From: Selaginella moellendorffii
Taxonomy: Eukaryota; Streptophyta; Lycopodiopsida; Selaginellales; Selaginellaceae
DNA length: 64,000 nucleotides
Direction of reading: 5' to 3'
Assembly: GCF_000143415.4 (NCBI RefSeq)
Contig: NW_003314312.1
Location: forward strand, 255,159 to 319,158
Part shown: positions 1 to 9,640 of the stretch, in pieces
Position numbering within the stretch: the stretch's first letter is position 1
Layout: each line of letters starts with the position of its first letter
Made by a program: the position numbers and the translations under genes
The notes under the pieces: model-generated
The model's input: the letters and a program-made list of their open reading frames with translations, nothing else
Databases searched by the model: none
Told to the model about the DNA's origin: nothing

Positions 1-1
1 G

Positions 2-352
2 ACTTCCATGAATCTCCTGCCCTGCGGGAGACTCGAAGGTGGCCGAATCGCCCAAGCTCTCTACGGCAGGAGAGTGGCAAACATTCTCTCTTTCTTCACA
101 TCTCTAGCTCTCGGGGTTGGGGGCGTCACTGGGAGCGTGCTAAGCTTGACGTGGGGTTTCGTGGCTACGTTTTTCCGCGGCGGGGAGGAGCTCCCGGCTG
201 AGGATGAGATCACACCACTTGGAACGAGCCGCTACATCTGGGGGTACGCTCTTGCAGTCTTTTGTTTGCTCACGCTCTTTCCAAACAGTGCTGGAACTTT
301 TCCCAGTGTTCTTTACACCCCACCATTCTTTAGGGGCGATGGTGGTTTCTAA
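2..352 (+). CDS. EGY3: EGY3-like site-2-protease homologue, C-terminal part only
   Basis: The gene enters from outside the window; the reading frame is open from base 2 to the TAA at 350-352, and the first Met seen (base 8) is internal. The visible 116 residues match the C-terminal membrane part of the plastid EGY family (M50 metalloprotease homologues). They contain the NxxPxxxLxGG element as NLLPCGRLEGGR, hydrophobic membrane segments, the stretch FFRGGEELPAEDEITPLG and a final FFRGDGGF, closest to EGY3 as I remember it. EGY3 is known as a probably inactive, stress-related member in the thylakoid or plastid membrane. Here the metal-binding Asp position of the LDGG motif reads Glu. The remaining 330 bases to the next feature show nothing convincing. 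Confidence 0.82.
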   Translation, partial: TSMNLLPCGRLEGGRIAQALYGRRVANILSFFTSLALGVGGVTGSVLSLTWGFVATFFRGGEELPAEDEITPLGTSRYIWGYALAVFCLLTLFPNSAGTFPSVLYTPPFFRGDGGF

Positions 353-689
353 GCTAAAAAACAAATTTTGATTATTAAAAGCCATAAACCAGCACCATCT
401 GCTATAGTTTCTCAGATGGATTTGCATATCTCTAGAATTATATCTCTAGGAACATATATACAGTTCACATATGCAGTTTTTCCTCTTCATGGTATTGGAG
501 CAATTGTGTTGTGGCTAATGCCTAGGATCAAAGAGCCAATTGCTCTGATACCAAGAGTAGGGGAGAGGGATTCACACAAGGAGGAAGAAGTGTGTATCTT
601 AAGTGTATATGGCAATCATATCATGCTTTCTATCAAGTTATATTGAAGCGCATAATCACGCTATATACATGTCATATAATCACGCTTAC

Positions 690-1175
690 CTCAACAGTAA
701 TGCATGGCCTCCAGCACTGGTCATGCAGCCCAGAGCCGAGGAGGAGATGGCAGACGGTATGTAGTCTCCAAGATCAATTTTATTTTGGTGTTAAGAAATT
801 GAATGAAGCTTGATTTTTCCTCAGAGGGAAGGAGCCACGACACAAAATGGCTCTTTCTTCTCGGGCTGATCCCACAGAAGCTCTGTCTCTTCAGCGAGTT
901 CTGATCGTGAACTCAAGGGCTTCCAGGGTGTAAGTCCACTTTTGCACTTTATACACATCGTCCTGTAAGTTTGTCTCTTGTGTTCTTTCAACTTTGAGAC
1001 GATCATTCACAACTGAATGCTATTCTTACAGTGGTTTGATCGCCACAAGAAAACTAGAAAGTTACAGAGCTTTGCAGTTTGCAGACCTCGTTGGGCTGTT
1101 TCTTGGAAAGTTTAAAGTTTGGAGCTTTTTTCTTTGAGTTCTTTTTGCCGACCCATTGACTAAAACAAGTCTTTT
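690..1175 (+). pseudogene. decayed duplicate of the adjacent CHCHD2-type gene
   Basis: This stretch repeats, in the same order, pieces of the intact gene at 1490-2229: the proline-rich exon 2 (around 700-757), its intron, part of exon 3 (around 826-930), a shortened following intron, and the final exon plus 3' UTR (from about 1032, sharing TGGTTTGATCGCCA). The alanine/glycine-rich part of exon 3 and the exon with the second CX9C pair are missing and no continuous frame remains. It is a truncated tandem duplicate with no coding capacity. Confidence 0.72.
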
Positions 1176-1438
1176 TGGCAGTCAATGGTCGCTCCCGCAT
1201 TCGAATCCCGTTTGTGTTTCTAAGTTGTTCCTGCTTTTCTTGCTCTTAAAATGTGATTTGCAGTTGAAAAGCTGTGAAAAAGCCAATCGATGAAGTGCTT
1301 CCAACATTGAAAGAAAGGCTGGGTGGGCAATGCCGCTGGAAGAAAGGTGACGATTCTAAAAAAGAATCTTCCCTCAGTTCTTTAATAAAAGGCATATTCG
1401 CAATAGTGCATTTTCTTAAGACCAAAGCAAAAGGGGAC

Positions 1439-1446
1439 TATAAATA
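1439..1446 (+). promoter_or_regulatory. TATA box of the CHCHD2-type gene
   Basis: TATAAATA lies 44 bases before the start codon at 1490, within a GGGGACTATAAATAGTGCC context. Position and sequence fit a plant core promoter. Confidence 0.55.
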
Positions 1447-1489
1447 GTGCCTGGTATCTTCCAGAAGCTTTCTTAGGGCTTTTTGTGTC

Positions 1490-2229
1490 ATGGAGAAAGC
1501 GATGTCACGTAGCAGAGGCGGAGGCGGTAAGACTCGCACTTTCAAGGCGCCAGCAAAATCGGCGGCCAAGGCGCCCGCTCCAGGTATACAGTAAATCGCA
1601 ACCGGGTTTGATCGCATTTCATCTCGATCTCCTTGAGCAGCTTACCATGCACCGCCTCCAGCACCGGTCCCGCAGCCCAGCGCCGGGGGCATAGGAGGAG
1701 GAATCGCGGCCACGATGGTAGACGGTACGTATCCCCAGTGATCGATTCTACTTCGGTTTGTGAAGAAGATTGAAAGGAGGCTTGGGCTTTTCGTTTGTTT
1801 TACCAGGACTTGTGTTTGGAGCCGGCAACGCTGTGGCTCACCGGGCTGCAGACGCGATCATGGGTCCGCGTGTTGTGCAGCACGAAATGACGCCTTCTTC
1901 TCAGGCTGCCAGTACTCCCGCAGAAGCTCTGCCTCAGCCAACAAGCTCTGGTAGTGATCCATGCCTCAAACAATTCAAAGCGTTCCAGGATGTAAGTCTC
2001 ACACATAATTCATGTTTGCGCTTTCATATTTGTATAAGATCATCATCTTTTTTCTTGTGTTTTCACAGTGCATTGCGGGCAATCCCGATGACATATCGAA
2101 GTGTCAGTTTTACATTGACATGTTGGGAGAATGCCGCAGGACCGCTGGTTCAAGTAAGTTCAGCTCTTGGGTGAATTCCAAAATTGAGACGATCGTTCAC
2201 AACTCAATGCTGTTCTTGCAGTGGTTTGA
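1490..2229 (+). CDS. CHCHD2: CHCHD2/Mix17-type twin CX9C mitochondrial protein
   Basis: Five exons: 1490-1583, 1641-1724, 1807-1991, 2069-2153 and 2222-2229, giving 151 residues, the usual family length. Residues 1-32 are basic and Ser/Ala-rich; residues 33-50 are Pro-rich. Next comes the conserved glycine/alanine segment ending GLVFGAGNAVAHRAADAIMG. The C-terminus holds the two cysteine pairs: CLKQFKAFQDC and CQFYIDMLGEC, each C-x9-C, with the second Cys of the first pair supplied by the exon 4 junction. In this family the twin CX9C helical hairpin is oxidised by the Mia40 pathway in the mitochondrial intermembrane space; members act in respiration and stress signalling. Only two and a half codons lie in the last exon (Met-Val-stop), an odd but frame-consistent ending. 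A broken copy lies just upstream. Confidence 0.88.
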
Positions 2230-2585
2230 TCGCCAGAGGAGGTGCCAAACTAGAAAGTTTCACGAGTTTTGCAGAGCTAGTTGGGACAAGTCGGCATGTT
2301 TCTTGGAAAGTTTAAAGTTTGGAAGTAAAGGAGCTTTTTCTTTGTTCTTTCTACCTTTGACTGCCCTCCATTCATTGACTGAAACTAACCAGGAACACGG
2401 TCTTTTGGCAGTCAACGGTGCTGCTGCCGAGAAGCTTCCTCTTGTTCGTGTTTAGGGCTGGCGTGGCTGGGCCAAACCGTCGTTCCTGTGTCCCCTTCAC
2501 ACGCTGTTCGAGGTTGTTGATGAGCTTCCCCTCCCCGTGAGCCTTTCAAAGAGAATTTAGGGTTCTCGGCGCGCTCAATGCAAGC

Positions 2586-4250
2586 ATGGTTCTCTGTCGA
2601 GAAGAAGAAGAAGAAGAAGAAGAAGGGGAAGAGGAGGAGGAGGAGGAGGAGGAGGAAGATTTTGCCGATGAACACACTGGCATTCTCTTCCCCAGAGAGA
2701 AAGAAATCGAAAATGCAACAGCGCCAGTGAATTTGAGTTTGGGATTGGTGGAAAAGGAGAAAATCCAGATTGAAGGAGGAGGAGGAGGAGGAGATGATGC
2801 AAGAAATTCTCTCTTCCAGATTGGAATTCCAGCGATTCGCGCCGAGCTCGCCATGCAATTCCGCCTGGGGTGCCCCATCATGGCCATGAATCTCATCTGG
2901 TTCGCCAAATTCCTAGCCACCACGCTCTTCCTGGGCCGGCTGGGCGGCGTGGAGCTCGCGGGAGGCGCCCTAGCTCTCACCTTCGCCAATGTCACCGGCT
3001 ACTCGATCCTCCTCGGCCTCGCCACTGGAATGGAGCCGATTTGCAGCCAGGCATTCGGCGCCGGGCGGATGGATCTCATGGCCTCAGCGCTCCAAAATGC
3101 GATCCTCATGTTGCTCCTGGCGTGCATTCCAATCGCCCTCGCCTGGCTCTACAGCGTTGAGAGATTCTTGATCTTCTTGGGCCAAGATCCATCCCTGGCC
3201 CGCGCCTCAGCAAGATTCTTGAAATTTCTCCTCCCGGATCTGTTCCTCCAGGCCGTGATCACTCCCCTGCGGATCTTCCTGCGCTGCCAGAGCGACACAC
3301 TGCCAATGACCATCGCCTTCACTGCCGGGATTCTCCTCCACATTGGCCTCGGATTCCTGCTCGCCATGGACCTGCGCGGCGCTGGGATTGCTCTGGCGAT
3401 GGGCATTGGCGATCTTTTCACGCTCGCGCTGCTTTTAAGTCTCGTCCTCGCCAAGAGCAGAGCCTCTTCTTCCAAGAACCCTAAAATCGAGAACACGAAG
3501 AACACGAGGAGGAAGAGATGGAAGCCACTGATCAAACTGGCACTGCCCTCGTGCGCCATGGTCTGTCTTGAGTGGTGGAGCTACGAGGCCATCGTTCTTC
3601 TTGCCGGGCTGCTCCAGGATCCAGAAATCTCCGTCCCAGCTGCCGCGATCGTGCTGAATTTCGACGCAATCCTCTACGCGCTCCAGATCACGCTCGCCTC
3701 CTGCACCGCCACCCGAATCGGCCACGAGCTGGGCGCGAATTCGCCCTCCTCTGCCCGGACCGCGGCAATCGCATCGCTGCTCGCAAGCCTGGCAATGGGA
3801 TCGGCGACCTTCGCCTCTCTGGCGGCGTTGCGATCGCTGTGGGGGCGGCTCTTCACGGCCGATCCAGCGATTGTGCGCAGCGTAAGGCGATCGATGCCGG
3901 TGGCGGGTGCGATCGAGCTCGCCAATTTCCCGCTGCTGGTGCTGTGCGGGATCTTGCGTGGGAGCGCGAGGCCAGCGGCGGGCGCGGTGGCGAGCCTGGG
4001 ATCGTTCTACCTCATTGGGCTGCCGTGTGGAGTGGCGCTGGGATTTGGGGCGGGGCTGGGCCTGGTGGGGCTGTGGCTGGGATTGCTAGCGGCGGTGGTG
4101 GCGTGTGTGGCGCTCACGGGGATGGTTGTTCTTGGCACGGACTGGAAGGAGATGGCCATGGCTTCCCAGCTGCAAATCCGATCTTGGGACACTCCTAGCG
4201 AAGTGTGGCATTCTAACGATCCTGATGGAAAAGAAATGGATGAAATTTAA
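2586..4250 (+). CDS. MATE efflux transporter (DTX45-56-type group)
   Basis: Single exon, 554 residues. The core from about residue 90 is a MATE antiporter with twelve expected membrane segments. Recognisable landmarks are GGALALTFANVTGYSILLG, GMEPICSQAFGA, the CLEWWSYE motif of TM7 and the second-half ELGANSP loop, as in the intronless plant group around DTX48-DTX51. This group exports organic compounds or acts in hormone and iron-related transport; the substrate cannot be told here. The first 90 residues are unusual: a run of about 19 acidic residues encoded by GAA/GGA repeats (2603-2657), then a soluble Glu/Lys-rich stretch and a Gly5 run before MQFRLGCPIMAMN, which could serve as an alternative start. 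The chosen start is the first ATG of the open frame. It ends about 66 bases before the end of the convergent PPR gene. Confidence 0.88.
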   Translation: MVLCREEEEEEEEGEEEEEEEEEEDFADEHTGILFPREKEIENATAPVNLSLGLVEKEKIQIEGGGGGGDDARNSLFQIGIPAIRAELAMQFRLGCPIMAMNLIWFAKFLATTLFLGRLGGVELAGGALALTFANVTGYSILLGLATGMEPICSQAFGAGRMDLMASALQNAILMLLLACIPIALAWLYSVERFLIFLGQDPSLARASARFLKFLLPDLFLQAVITPLRIFLRCQSDTLPMTIAFTAGILLHIGLGFLLAMDLRGAGIALAMGIGDLFTLALLLSLVLAKSRASSSKNPKIENTKNTRRKRWKPLIKLALPSCAMVCLEWWSYEAIVLLAGLLQDPEISVPAAAIVLNFDAILYALQITLASCTATRIGHELGANSPSSARTAAIASLLASLAMGSATFASLAALRSLWGRLFTADPAIVRSVRRSMPVAGAIELANFPLLVLCGILRGSARPAAGAVASLGSFYLIGLPCGVALGFGAGLGLVGLWLGLLAAVVACVALTGMVVLGTDWKEMAMASQLQIRSWDTPSEVWHSNDPDGKEMDEI

Positions 4251-4315
4251 ATCCTGGAATATTTTATATTCTAAGCTTATTCGCTATGATTAAATTGAAT
4301 TTTACCGCCTTTTTG

Positions 4316-5947
4316 CTACTTACCTTTACCATCACCACTATAATNNNNNNNNNNNNNNNNNNNNNNNNNNNNNNNNNNNNNNNNNNNNNNNNNNNNNNNN
4401 NNNNNNNNNNNNNNNNNNNNNNNNNNNNNNNNNNNNNNNNNNNNNNNNNAATCTTTGTGGAGTTTGCAGCCACCTAACAAGGAAGTCCACTCCACCTCGT
4501 CAGGGATAAAGGGCATATTCCAGACTAGATCTTGGGCATCTCGCAAATGCCCGGCTCTACTTAACAAATCCACCATGCAACCATAGTGCTCCTTGAGAGG
4601 CCTCAGCCCGTGATCCCCAGCCATCGATCTAAAGCAGTCCCAGCCGTCCGATACCATGCCGCCGTGGCTGCATCCCAGCAGCACGCAGCACAGGGAGATC
4701 TCGTTGGGCCGGATGCCGTCCAGTACCATCGTACGGAACACATCCAACGCTCCCTGGAAGCGCCCGGCCCTGGCGTACGCTCCAACCAGGCACGTCCACG
4801 CCACCACGTTCCGTACGCCCATGCCGGCAAAGAAGCGCTGGGCGTCTTCCAGATTCCCGGCCAGCGCATATGCCCCTAGCATCGAGGCCTCGGATGCCGT
4901 GTCGTGATACGGCATCTCGCTGAAGATCCTCCGGCATTCATAGATATTCCTACCGTACGCGTGGGCTGTGAGCAGTGCCGTCCAGGAGAGGATGTCGCGC
5001 TCGGGCATGAGCTGGAAGAGGCGCGCGGTTTTCCGCGCGTCCCCAAGCCGGGAATATCCGCCTAGCATGGTGTTCCACGTGACGAGATTCCTGGCCGGCA
5101 TCGCGTGGAAATAACGATTGGCCTCGTCAGCGCTGCTGGCAAAGCACACATCCAGTAAGATCGTCCACGTCACCACGTCGTACAGTGGCATAGCACGGAA
5201 CACCGCCATGGCGTCCTTGAGCCGATGGTGTCCGTACTGTGAATATGCCCCTAGGAGAGTGCTCCATGTGATGAGATTCCTCTCTGGCGTGGCGTGAAAG
5301 AGCGCTATCGCCGAGTTTAAATCGCCGGATCTCATGGAAGAAGAGAGTGCCGCGTTCCAGGCCACCACGCTCCACTGTGGCATTCGATCAAACACAAGCC
5401 TGGCTCGAGCAAAATTTCCTTCTTGGGTATTTGCCGAGAGGAGGATGATCCACGACACAATGTCTCGCTCTGGAATTCGATCGAAGAGATCTTCCAGCTC
5501 GCGGATCCGGCCAAACTGGTCGTAGGCCGCGAGCATCGTGTTCCAGGAGATGACGCTGGGGAATCGAATGCCGTCGAAAATAGACTCCGCGAGATCCAAA
5601 TCACCCGCCCTGGCCGCCGCCGCCACTGCCGCGGTGGAGGAAACCACATCCAATTGGGGCATCCTGGCCAGGATCGAGAGCGCACGAGAGAGATCTCTGC
5701 TGCTGGCGAGCCACGAGAGGAGGATTTGGCGCCAGGAGAAGGGATTCCTGGCGGGCATGGAGTGAAAGAGGGCGAGCGCATCGCGGATGCTGGAGCAGGC
5801 GCCATACATCTGGATGAGGAGATTGGAGAGAAAGATGCCGTCGGTGGACATGAATCGTGATTGCAGCACCTGGGAGTGGACATTGCGAGCATCGGCAATG
5901 TGGCGCACGGATCTGATCAGCCGGACGCACTCATCCACACACCGCAT
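4316..5947 (-). CDS. pentatricopeptide repeat protein, 3' part interrupted by gap
   Basis: Intronless PPR gene starting at the ATG at 5947. About 490 residues are readable before the gap. They are a tandem series of roughly 31-35 residue repeats, many ending in motifs such as LFHSMPARNPFSW, IFDGIRFPSVISW and LFDRIPERDIVSW, which is the S/P pattern of plant PLS-class PPR proteins. The last readable part, EVEWTSLLGGCKLH, is the beginning of an E domain. If the gap size is right, the frame resumes as YSGDGKGK and stops at 4316-4318, resembling the end of an E motif (NIYS.DGK). A DYW domain is not visible. PLS-class proteins bind organellar RNA and usually specify C-to-U editing sites in chloroplasts or mitochondria. 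The C-terminal boundary is uncertain because of the gap. Confidence 0.85.
   Translation of the reverse strand: MRCVDECVRLIRSVRHIADARNVHSQVLQSRFMSTDGIFLSNLLIQMYGACSSIRDALALFHSMPARNPFSWRQILLSWLASSRDLSRALSILARMPQLDVVSSTAAVAAAARAGDLDLAESIFDGIRFPSVISWNTMLAAYDQFGRIRELEDLFDRIPERDIVSWIILLSANTQEGNFARARLVFDRMPQWSVVAWNAALSSSMRSGDLNSAIALFHATPERNLITWSTLLGAYSQYGHHRLKDAMAVFRAMPLYDVVTWTILLDVCFASSADEANRYFHAMPARNLVTWNTMLGGYSRLGDARKTARLFQLMPERDILSWTALLTAHAYGRNIYECRRIFSEMPYHDTASEASMLGAYALAGNLEDAQRFFAGMGVRNVVAWTCLVGAYARAGRFQGALDVFRTMVLDGIRPNEISLCCVLLGCSHGGMVSDGWDCFRSMAGDHGLRPLKEHYGCMVDLLSRAGHLRDAQDLVWNMPFIPDEVEWTSLLGGCKLHKDXXXXXXXXXXXXXXXXXXXXXXXXXXXXXXXXXXXXYSGDGKGK
4345..4449. other. assembly gap (105 N)
   Basis: A run of undetermined bases inside the 3' part of the PPR gene on the minus strand. 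Its true length is unknown. Confidence 0.99.
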
Positions 5948-6104
5948 CCAAGAACCCTAAAAACAGAGTAACATTTTGGCGGGATCTCTTAACAATATAC
6001 TTCTAGATGCTAAAATCATATTAAAACTTGGGGGTATAGACAGACTCCAAGAGAGATGGACGAAGATATATCATAGTGATTGAGAGCAAAAAGGGGATTT
6101 TTTT

Positions 6105-6543
6105 TCACGGGCATTTGGGCTCTCCCTCGTCGTTGCGGATGGCATCGTAGCACGGGCACTCTTTCTTGCTCGCTTTTGGGCCATTTGGAACGCAAAAGCA
6201 CTTGCTGCAGCAGATGTTACACATCTTATTGCACATCTTGGGCTTCCACGAGTTAGAGCATCGGTACTTGCACTTTCCTCCACAATCTGCGAGAGAGAAA
6301 CAAAGAGCCAGTCACTCTACTCGATCCAACCGACAAAAACTGGAAGCTAGAAACTAAAAGCAGTGAAGGATGCCTCACCGTATCCAGTCAACTCTCTGCT
6401 GCCAAGAACCACATTGCCATTCTGCAACGAAACAAGAGATTGTCAAAACACGAACTCAATCAGGCAATGCAGGTGGAGCTCACCTCGGCAATCACAAACA
6501 TGAGCAGGACGAGAAATGCTAGCCACTTCAAAGCCAGAGCCAT
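6105..6543 (-). CDS. GASA/Snakin family secreted cysteine-rich peptide
   Basis: Three exons on the minus strand (6543-6484, 6421-6379, 6286-6105) give 94 residues. Exon 1 is a signal peptide, MALALKWLAFLVLLMFVIAE. The C-terminal 60 residues carry the twelve-cysteine GASA pattern, C-x3-C-x3-C-x8-C-x3-C-x2-CC-x2-C-x-C-x11-C-x-C-x12-C, with the family landmarks KYRCS, NKMCNICC, CVPNG, CPCYD and the terminal PKCP. GASA/snakin peptides are apoplastic or wall-associated; members are gibberellin-regulated growth factors or antimicrobial peptides. Which role applies here cannot be told. A minus-strand TATA-like sequence lies about 95 bases upstream. Confidence 0.92.
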
Positions 6544-6636
6544 TTTGCTCGAACTCCTCCTTTCTCTCGCGAAGAAACACACCTGAGGACTCTGCGAGAA
6601 GAAACAATGAATGCTCTAAGTGGAAGAGAAGAGTGG

Positions 6637-6646
6637 CATTTTATAG
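6637..6646 (-). promoter_or_regulatory. TATA-like box upstream of the GASA gene
   Basis: The minus strand reads CTATAAAATG about 95 bases before the start codon at 6543, the best core-promoter candidate for that gene. Confidence 0.45.
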
Positions 6647-7077
6647 TCAGGAATTTACCTCCCTGTGGAAGAATCGCGGCAGCTCAGGTCCCCCACCGTG
6701 TGAAGCTAGCTGTATAGTCAGCGTAGAATTAAATCTAAAGATTGTCTGTCTGCCATGCCATTGCCAGCCGGCTTTGCGATGGAAGGCTGCTCCATTTAGA
6801 TATCTTTGTACCATATATCTATCTCGTATAGGCGCCTCTTTGTCTGCCAGATCCTGTAAAGGAAACAACTATGATCAAACTCTTTTATCTTTCGTCTCTT
6901 CGTTTGGGTTAACTCTATCAGACTAAGAAATGTCGGTTTACCTCGCAAGACGAATCACGTGTTGATGTCACGCCAAACGAGCGCTTGCCAGCACGAAGAT
7001 ATAGGTGCTTCCATCGCGACGAGCTTATCGGCGATTCATTGTTCTCTCCTATATGATACAGACATGCTGTGAGCTCG

Positions 7078-7873
7078 ATGAAAATGGCAGCGAAAGATCC
7101 TTACAGAAGCCACATTCATGGAGATGCCGAGAAGACCACCTACTGGAGACATGGAGAACCTCCGTGTTATGACAACAGAGCCTTTGAGGAAGGTAGGAGA
7201 AAGGTAAGTCAGTCGCTAGATTGTGAGAGACGAGGTATCGCTCACCTTGCTCGAGTTCAATTGGATTGATGCAGGTATGGCCGAGTGGATCACTGGAAGA
7301 GATCGTTCAAAACCTCGTCAAGACGTGGGAGATGGAGATGAGCCACAAATGCCATGTCGAGGACGTCAAAACAGTCGATCATCAGCTCTTCACACTCGCG
7401 GTGAATGGTAGGCAAGAATTTCACAGCATCATCTTCTTCTGAGTTTCTTCTATGTAGGAAGAACATCAAAGCCAGTCGACGAAGTTGTGAGAACCGGAAC
7501 ATATAACATCTTACTTCAATCCGAAGCTCCCTGTGCATACTATGACTCCTCCAAAGAAAACTTTGAATCCTCACACCATACCTTCCACCACGCCTTCAAC
7601 AATAAGTTTCCATGGGAAGTTCTTCAAGTGTACTCCGGACCTCCTGTTGTTGTCTTCAAGTGGAGGCACTGGGGAAGAATGAAAGGAGAATTTCGAGGTC
7701 ATGCTGCTACAGGGGAATTAGTCGAGATCATCGGAGTTGCTGTTGCTACTGTGAATAGCGAGCTCAAGCTCACGAGTGTTGAAGTTTACTTCGATCAGGA
7801 GCAGTTCCTTAAGAAGCTGTGCAAAGGAAAGAAATCTTCGTTAGAAGATGTAAACGCAAATGCCGTCACTTAA
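7078..7873 (+). CDS. pathogen-related protein (barley PRP-like, SnoaL/NTF2-type fold)
   Basis: Three exons: 7078-7203, 7275-7407 and 7458-7873, about 224 residues. The sequence follows the cereal 'pathogen-related protein' family: DPYRSHIHGDAEKTTYWRHG at the start, then VWPSGSLEEIVQNLVKTWEM, a central segment, and the C-terminal WEVLQVYSGPP...FKWRHWG.MKG.F.GH motif with the closing VEVYFDQEQFL. The family has an NTF2/SnoaL-like fold and was first noted as induced by fungal infection; no enzyme activity is firmly established. Two in-frame starts exist, ATG at 7078 and at 7084; the second has the better context (AAAATGGCA) and matches the family start. No signal peptide is visible, so a cytosolic location is likely. 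Confidence 0.85.
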
Positions 7874-7982
7874 GTGAAAGCATCCTTGGAAATCTTCTGT
7901 AAATTTGAACAGCTCATCGAAAGAAGCCATGAGACTTTTACCTGTATCTGATTTCTCTGCCTTTTGGAAGGCTGTGAACATA

Positions 7983-9640
7983 TCAATGCTCAAAAAGTCC
8001 CTTTTTCGTCCAGCTCGGGGTGCGTAGTAGCCTTCCTTTCGCGATTACATACTTAACGTCCAGACTGCTTTGATCCAGCACTAGAACGTCTCCGTCGCTT
8101 CCAGGACTTAAATGACCTGCCAAAAACGTTTGCATATATACATATATATACAAACATGGAAGCTAGATGAATCAATAGTACCTTTGTGAGAAAGTGAAAG
8201 AAACTTGGCTGGATTCTTTGTGCTTAACGAGATGGCATTTTCAACTTTCCACTCGGCTTCTCGAATTAGCCTCCTGATTGTGTTTAGATTTGCAAGAGGC
8301 GAGGCAACCGCATACTTGACAAGGTTGCCTTTGCTGTCAAAGACTGGAAGAGAACCAAATGCGTCAGAAGAAATGGAAACAGCAGTGGTAGGCACATCTC
8401 TGTCCGCCCAGTCTTTAAGAGCGTCATAAGATGCAGTCTCGCCTTCTTGATCGGAGGTAAAGTCGACAAGGCCTCCAGCTTTTACCCACACTTCCGCAGC
8501 CTATAAAAAGGTTTGAGAACGTAAAAGCTACAAGAAAAGTATACCTTCACTAGTTCTGGTCCCCGATGAGAAACATGAGTTGGGATCATCTGCGTGAGAG
8601 GTATAGCTTCTCTACTCGCGTTGAAAACAGACCAAAGAGGGTCGAGCAGCGAAGAAGCACTGCCAACGTGAAAGTGAACAATTCCAGCTTTTCCCGAGAG
8701 CATCCCTCCAACTCTTGCGTCAGAAACAAGGTGTAAAAGTTCCTGCGTGAAACCACGTCAGAAAAGATAAGAAAAATTGTAGCTAATTTTACCTCGGTGC
8801 TCGGCCAGCTGCCACGATGATCGCTGATGGCAATTTCTCCGGCGCCAATTACTTCGTTGATAAGCTGAAGATCTCTTACTAAGTTGCCTGATAGATGTTT
8901 TGGTCGTATCTAAGCTGTACAAGAGAAAAAAGAATGGACAAACCTGTCAAAGTTGGAGATGGTACTCTATAGCAGCCACTCCACATATACGCTGTTATTC
9001 CTTCCTCTTGCAAGGCTTTGGCCTTTGTTCTTAAGTTCTCAAGGCTACAAGGAGCAAAAGAGTTATAATCCAGAAGACAAAGGAAAAAAAAAAATTGAAA
9101 AGAAAGGAGCATTTGCTCGAGAAAGAAAAAAAACGGAGAAGAGATGAGCGACTCATACCTTCTCGACACACAATCGGTGCCTAGGACTCCCACAAGCGTA
9201 GTGATGCCGGCTTCTAGAATCTCTGCTAGCCCAGCTTCCGGAGTTCTACTGGAAGGTCCCATCTCTCCACCACCACCAGTGATATGGACGTGCATATCAA
9301 TCAAACCTGGCACGACAATGTCGCCCTCCACATCGATCACCTCGAGAAGAGGAATCCCTGTGAGGTTGATCCATGGAAACTGCTGCTCCGAGAACACAGC
9401 TAGAACGGATCCTCCACCTAGCAGAATGTGAGCCTTTCCAATCGGCTCTGGCGTGTACACCAATCCATTCTTGACCAGAATCATCGTGGCTTCTCGTTCC
9501 TCGCCGCCGATCTGGCCCGCTACCGCGAAATCCCACTCCACAATCCCCGGATCGAGAGACTTACACGATGTCCCAGATGACATAAGCGGCAAGAATGCCG
9601 CCAGCAGCGCTAGCTCCAAGAAAATCAGAGGTCCAGCCAT
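7983..9640 (-). CDS. isoaspartyl dipeptidase-like amidohydrolase (IadA family) with signal peptide
   Basis: Six exons on the minus strand: 9640-9159, 9044-8944, 8887-8793, 8742-8545, 8500-8182 and 8116-7983, giving 442 residues. The sequence aligns along its length with bacterial beta-aspartyl dipeptidase IadA of the amidohydrolase superfamily: HVHITGGGGEMGP (metal ligands and substrate Glu), GVLGTDCVSR, YRVPSPT, AISDHRGSW, HFHVG, PTHVSHRG and SISSDAFG (catalytic Asp). IadA cleaves isoaspartyl dipeptides left after breakdown of damaged proteins. Unlike the bacterial enzyme it starts with a hydrophobic signal-like segment, MAGPLIFLELALLAAFLPLM, so it may enter the secretory pathway. The lysine that is carboxylated in E. 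coli IadA (remembered as GVKCAISDHR) appears here within GAGEIAISDHR, with Glu near that position. The enzyme family is mainly bacterial; the spliced eukaryotic structure shows it is a settled plant gene. Confidence 0.85.

Noticed and set aside
1180-1215. CATTCGAATCCCG, a tRNA T-loop-like sequence
   Set aside because: No acceptor stem, D-arm or anticodon arm could be found around it; it falls in the flank of the CHCHD2 duplicate.
2412-2995. Minus-strand frames rich in Ser and Pro opposite the MATE gene start
   Set aside because: They are antisense readings of the GAA/GGA repeat and of the MATE exon; no start context or family similarity.
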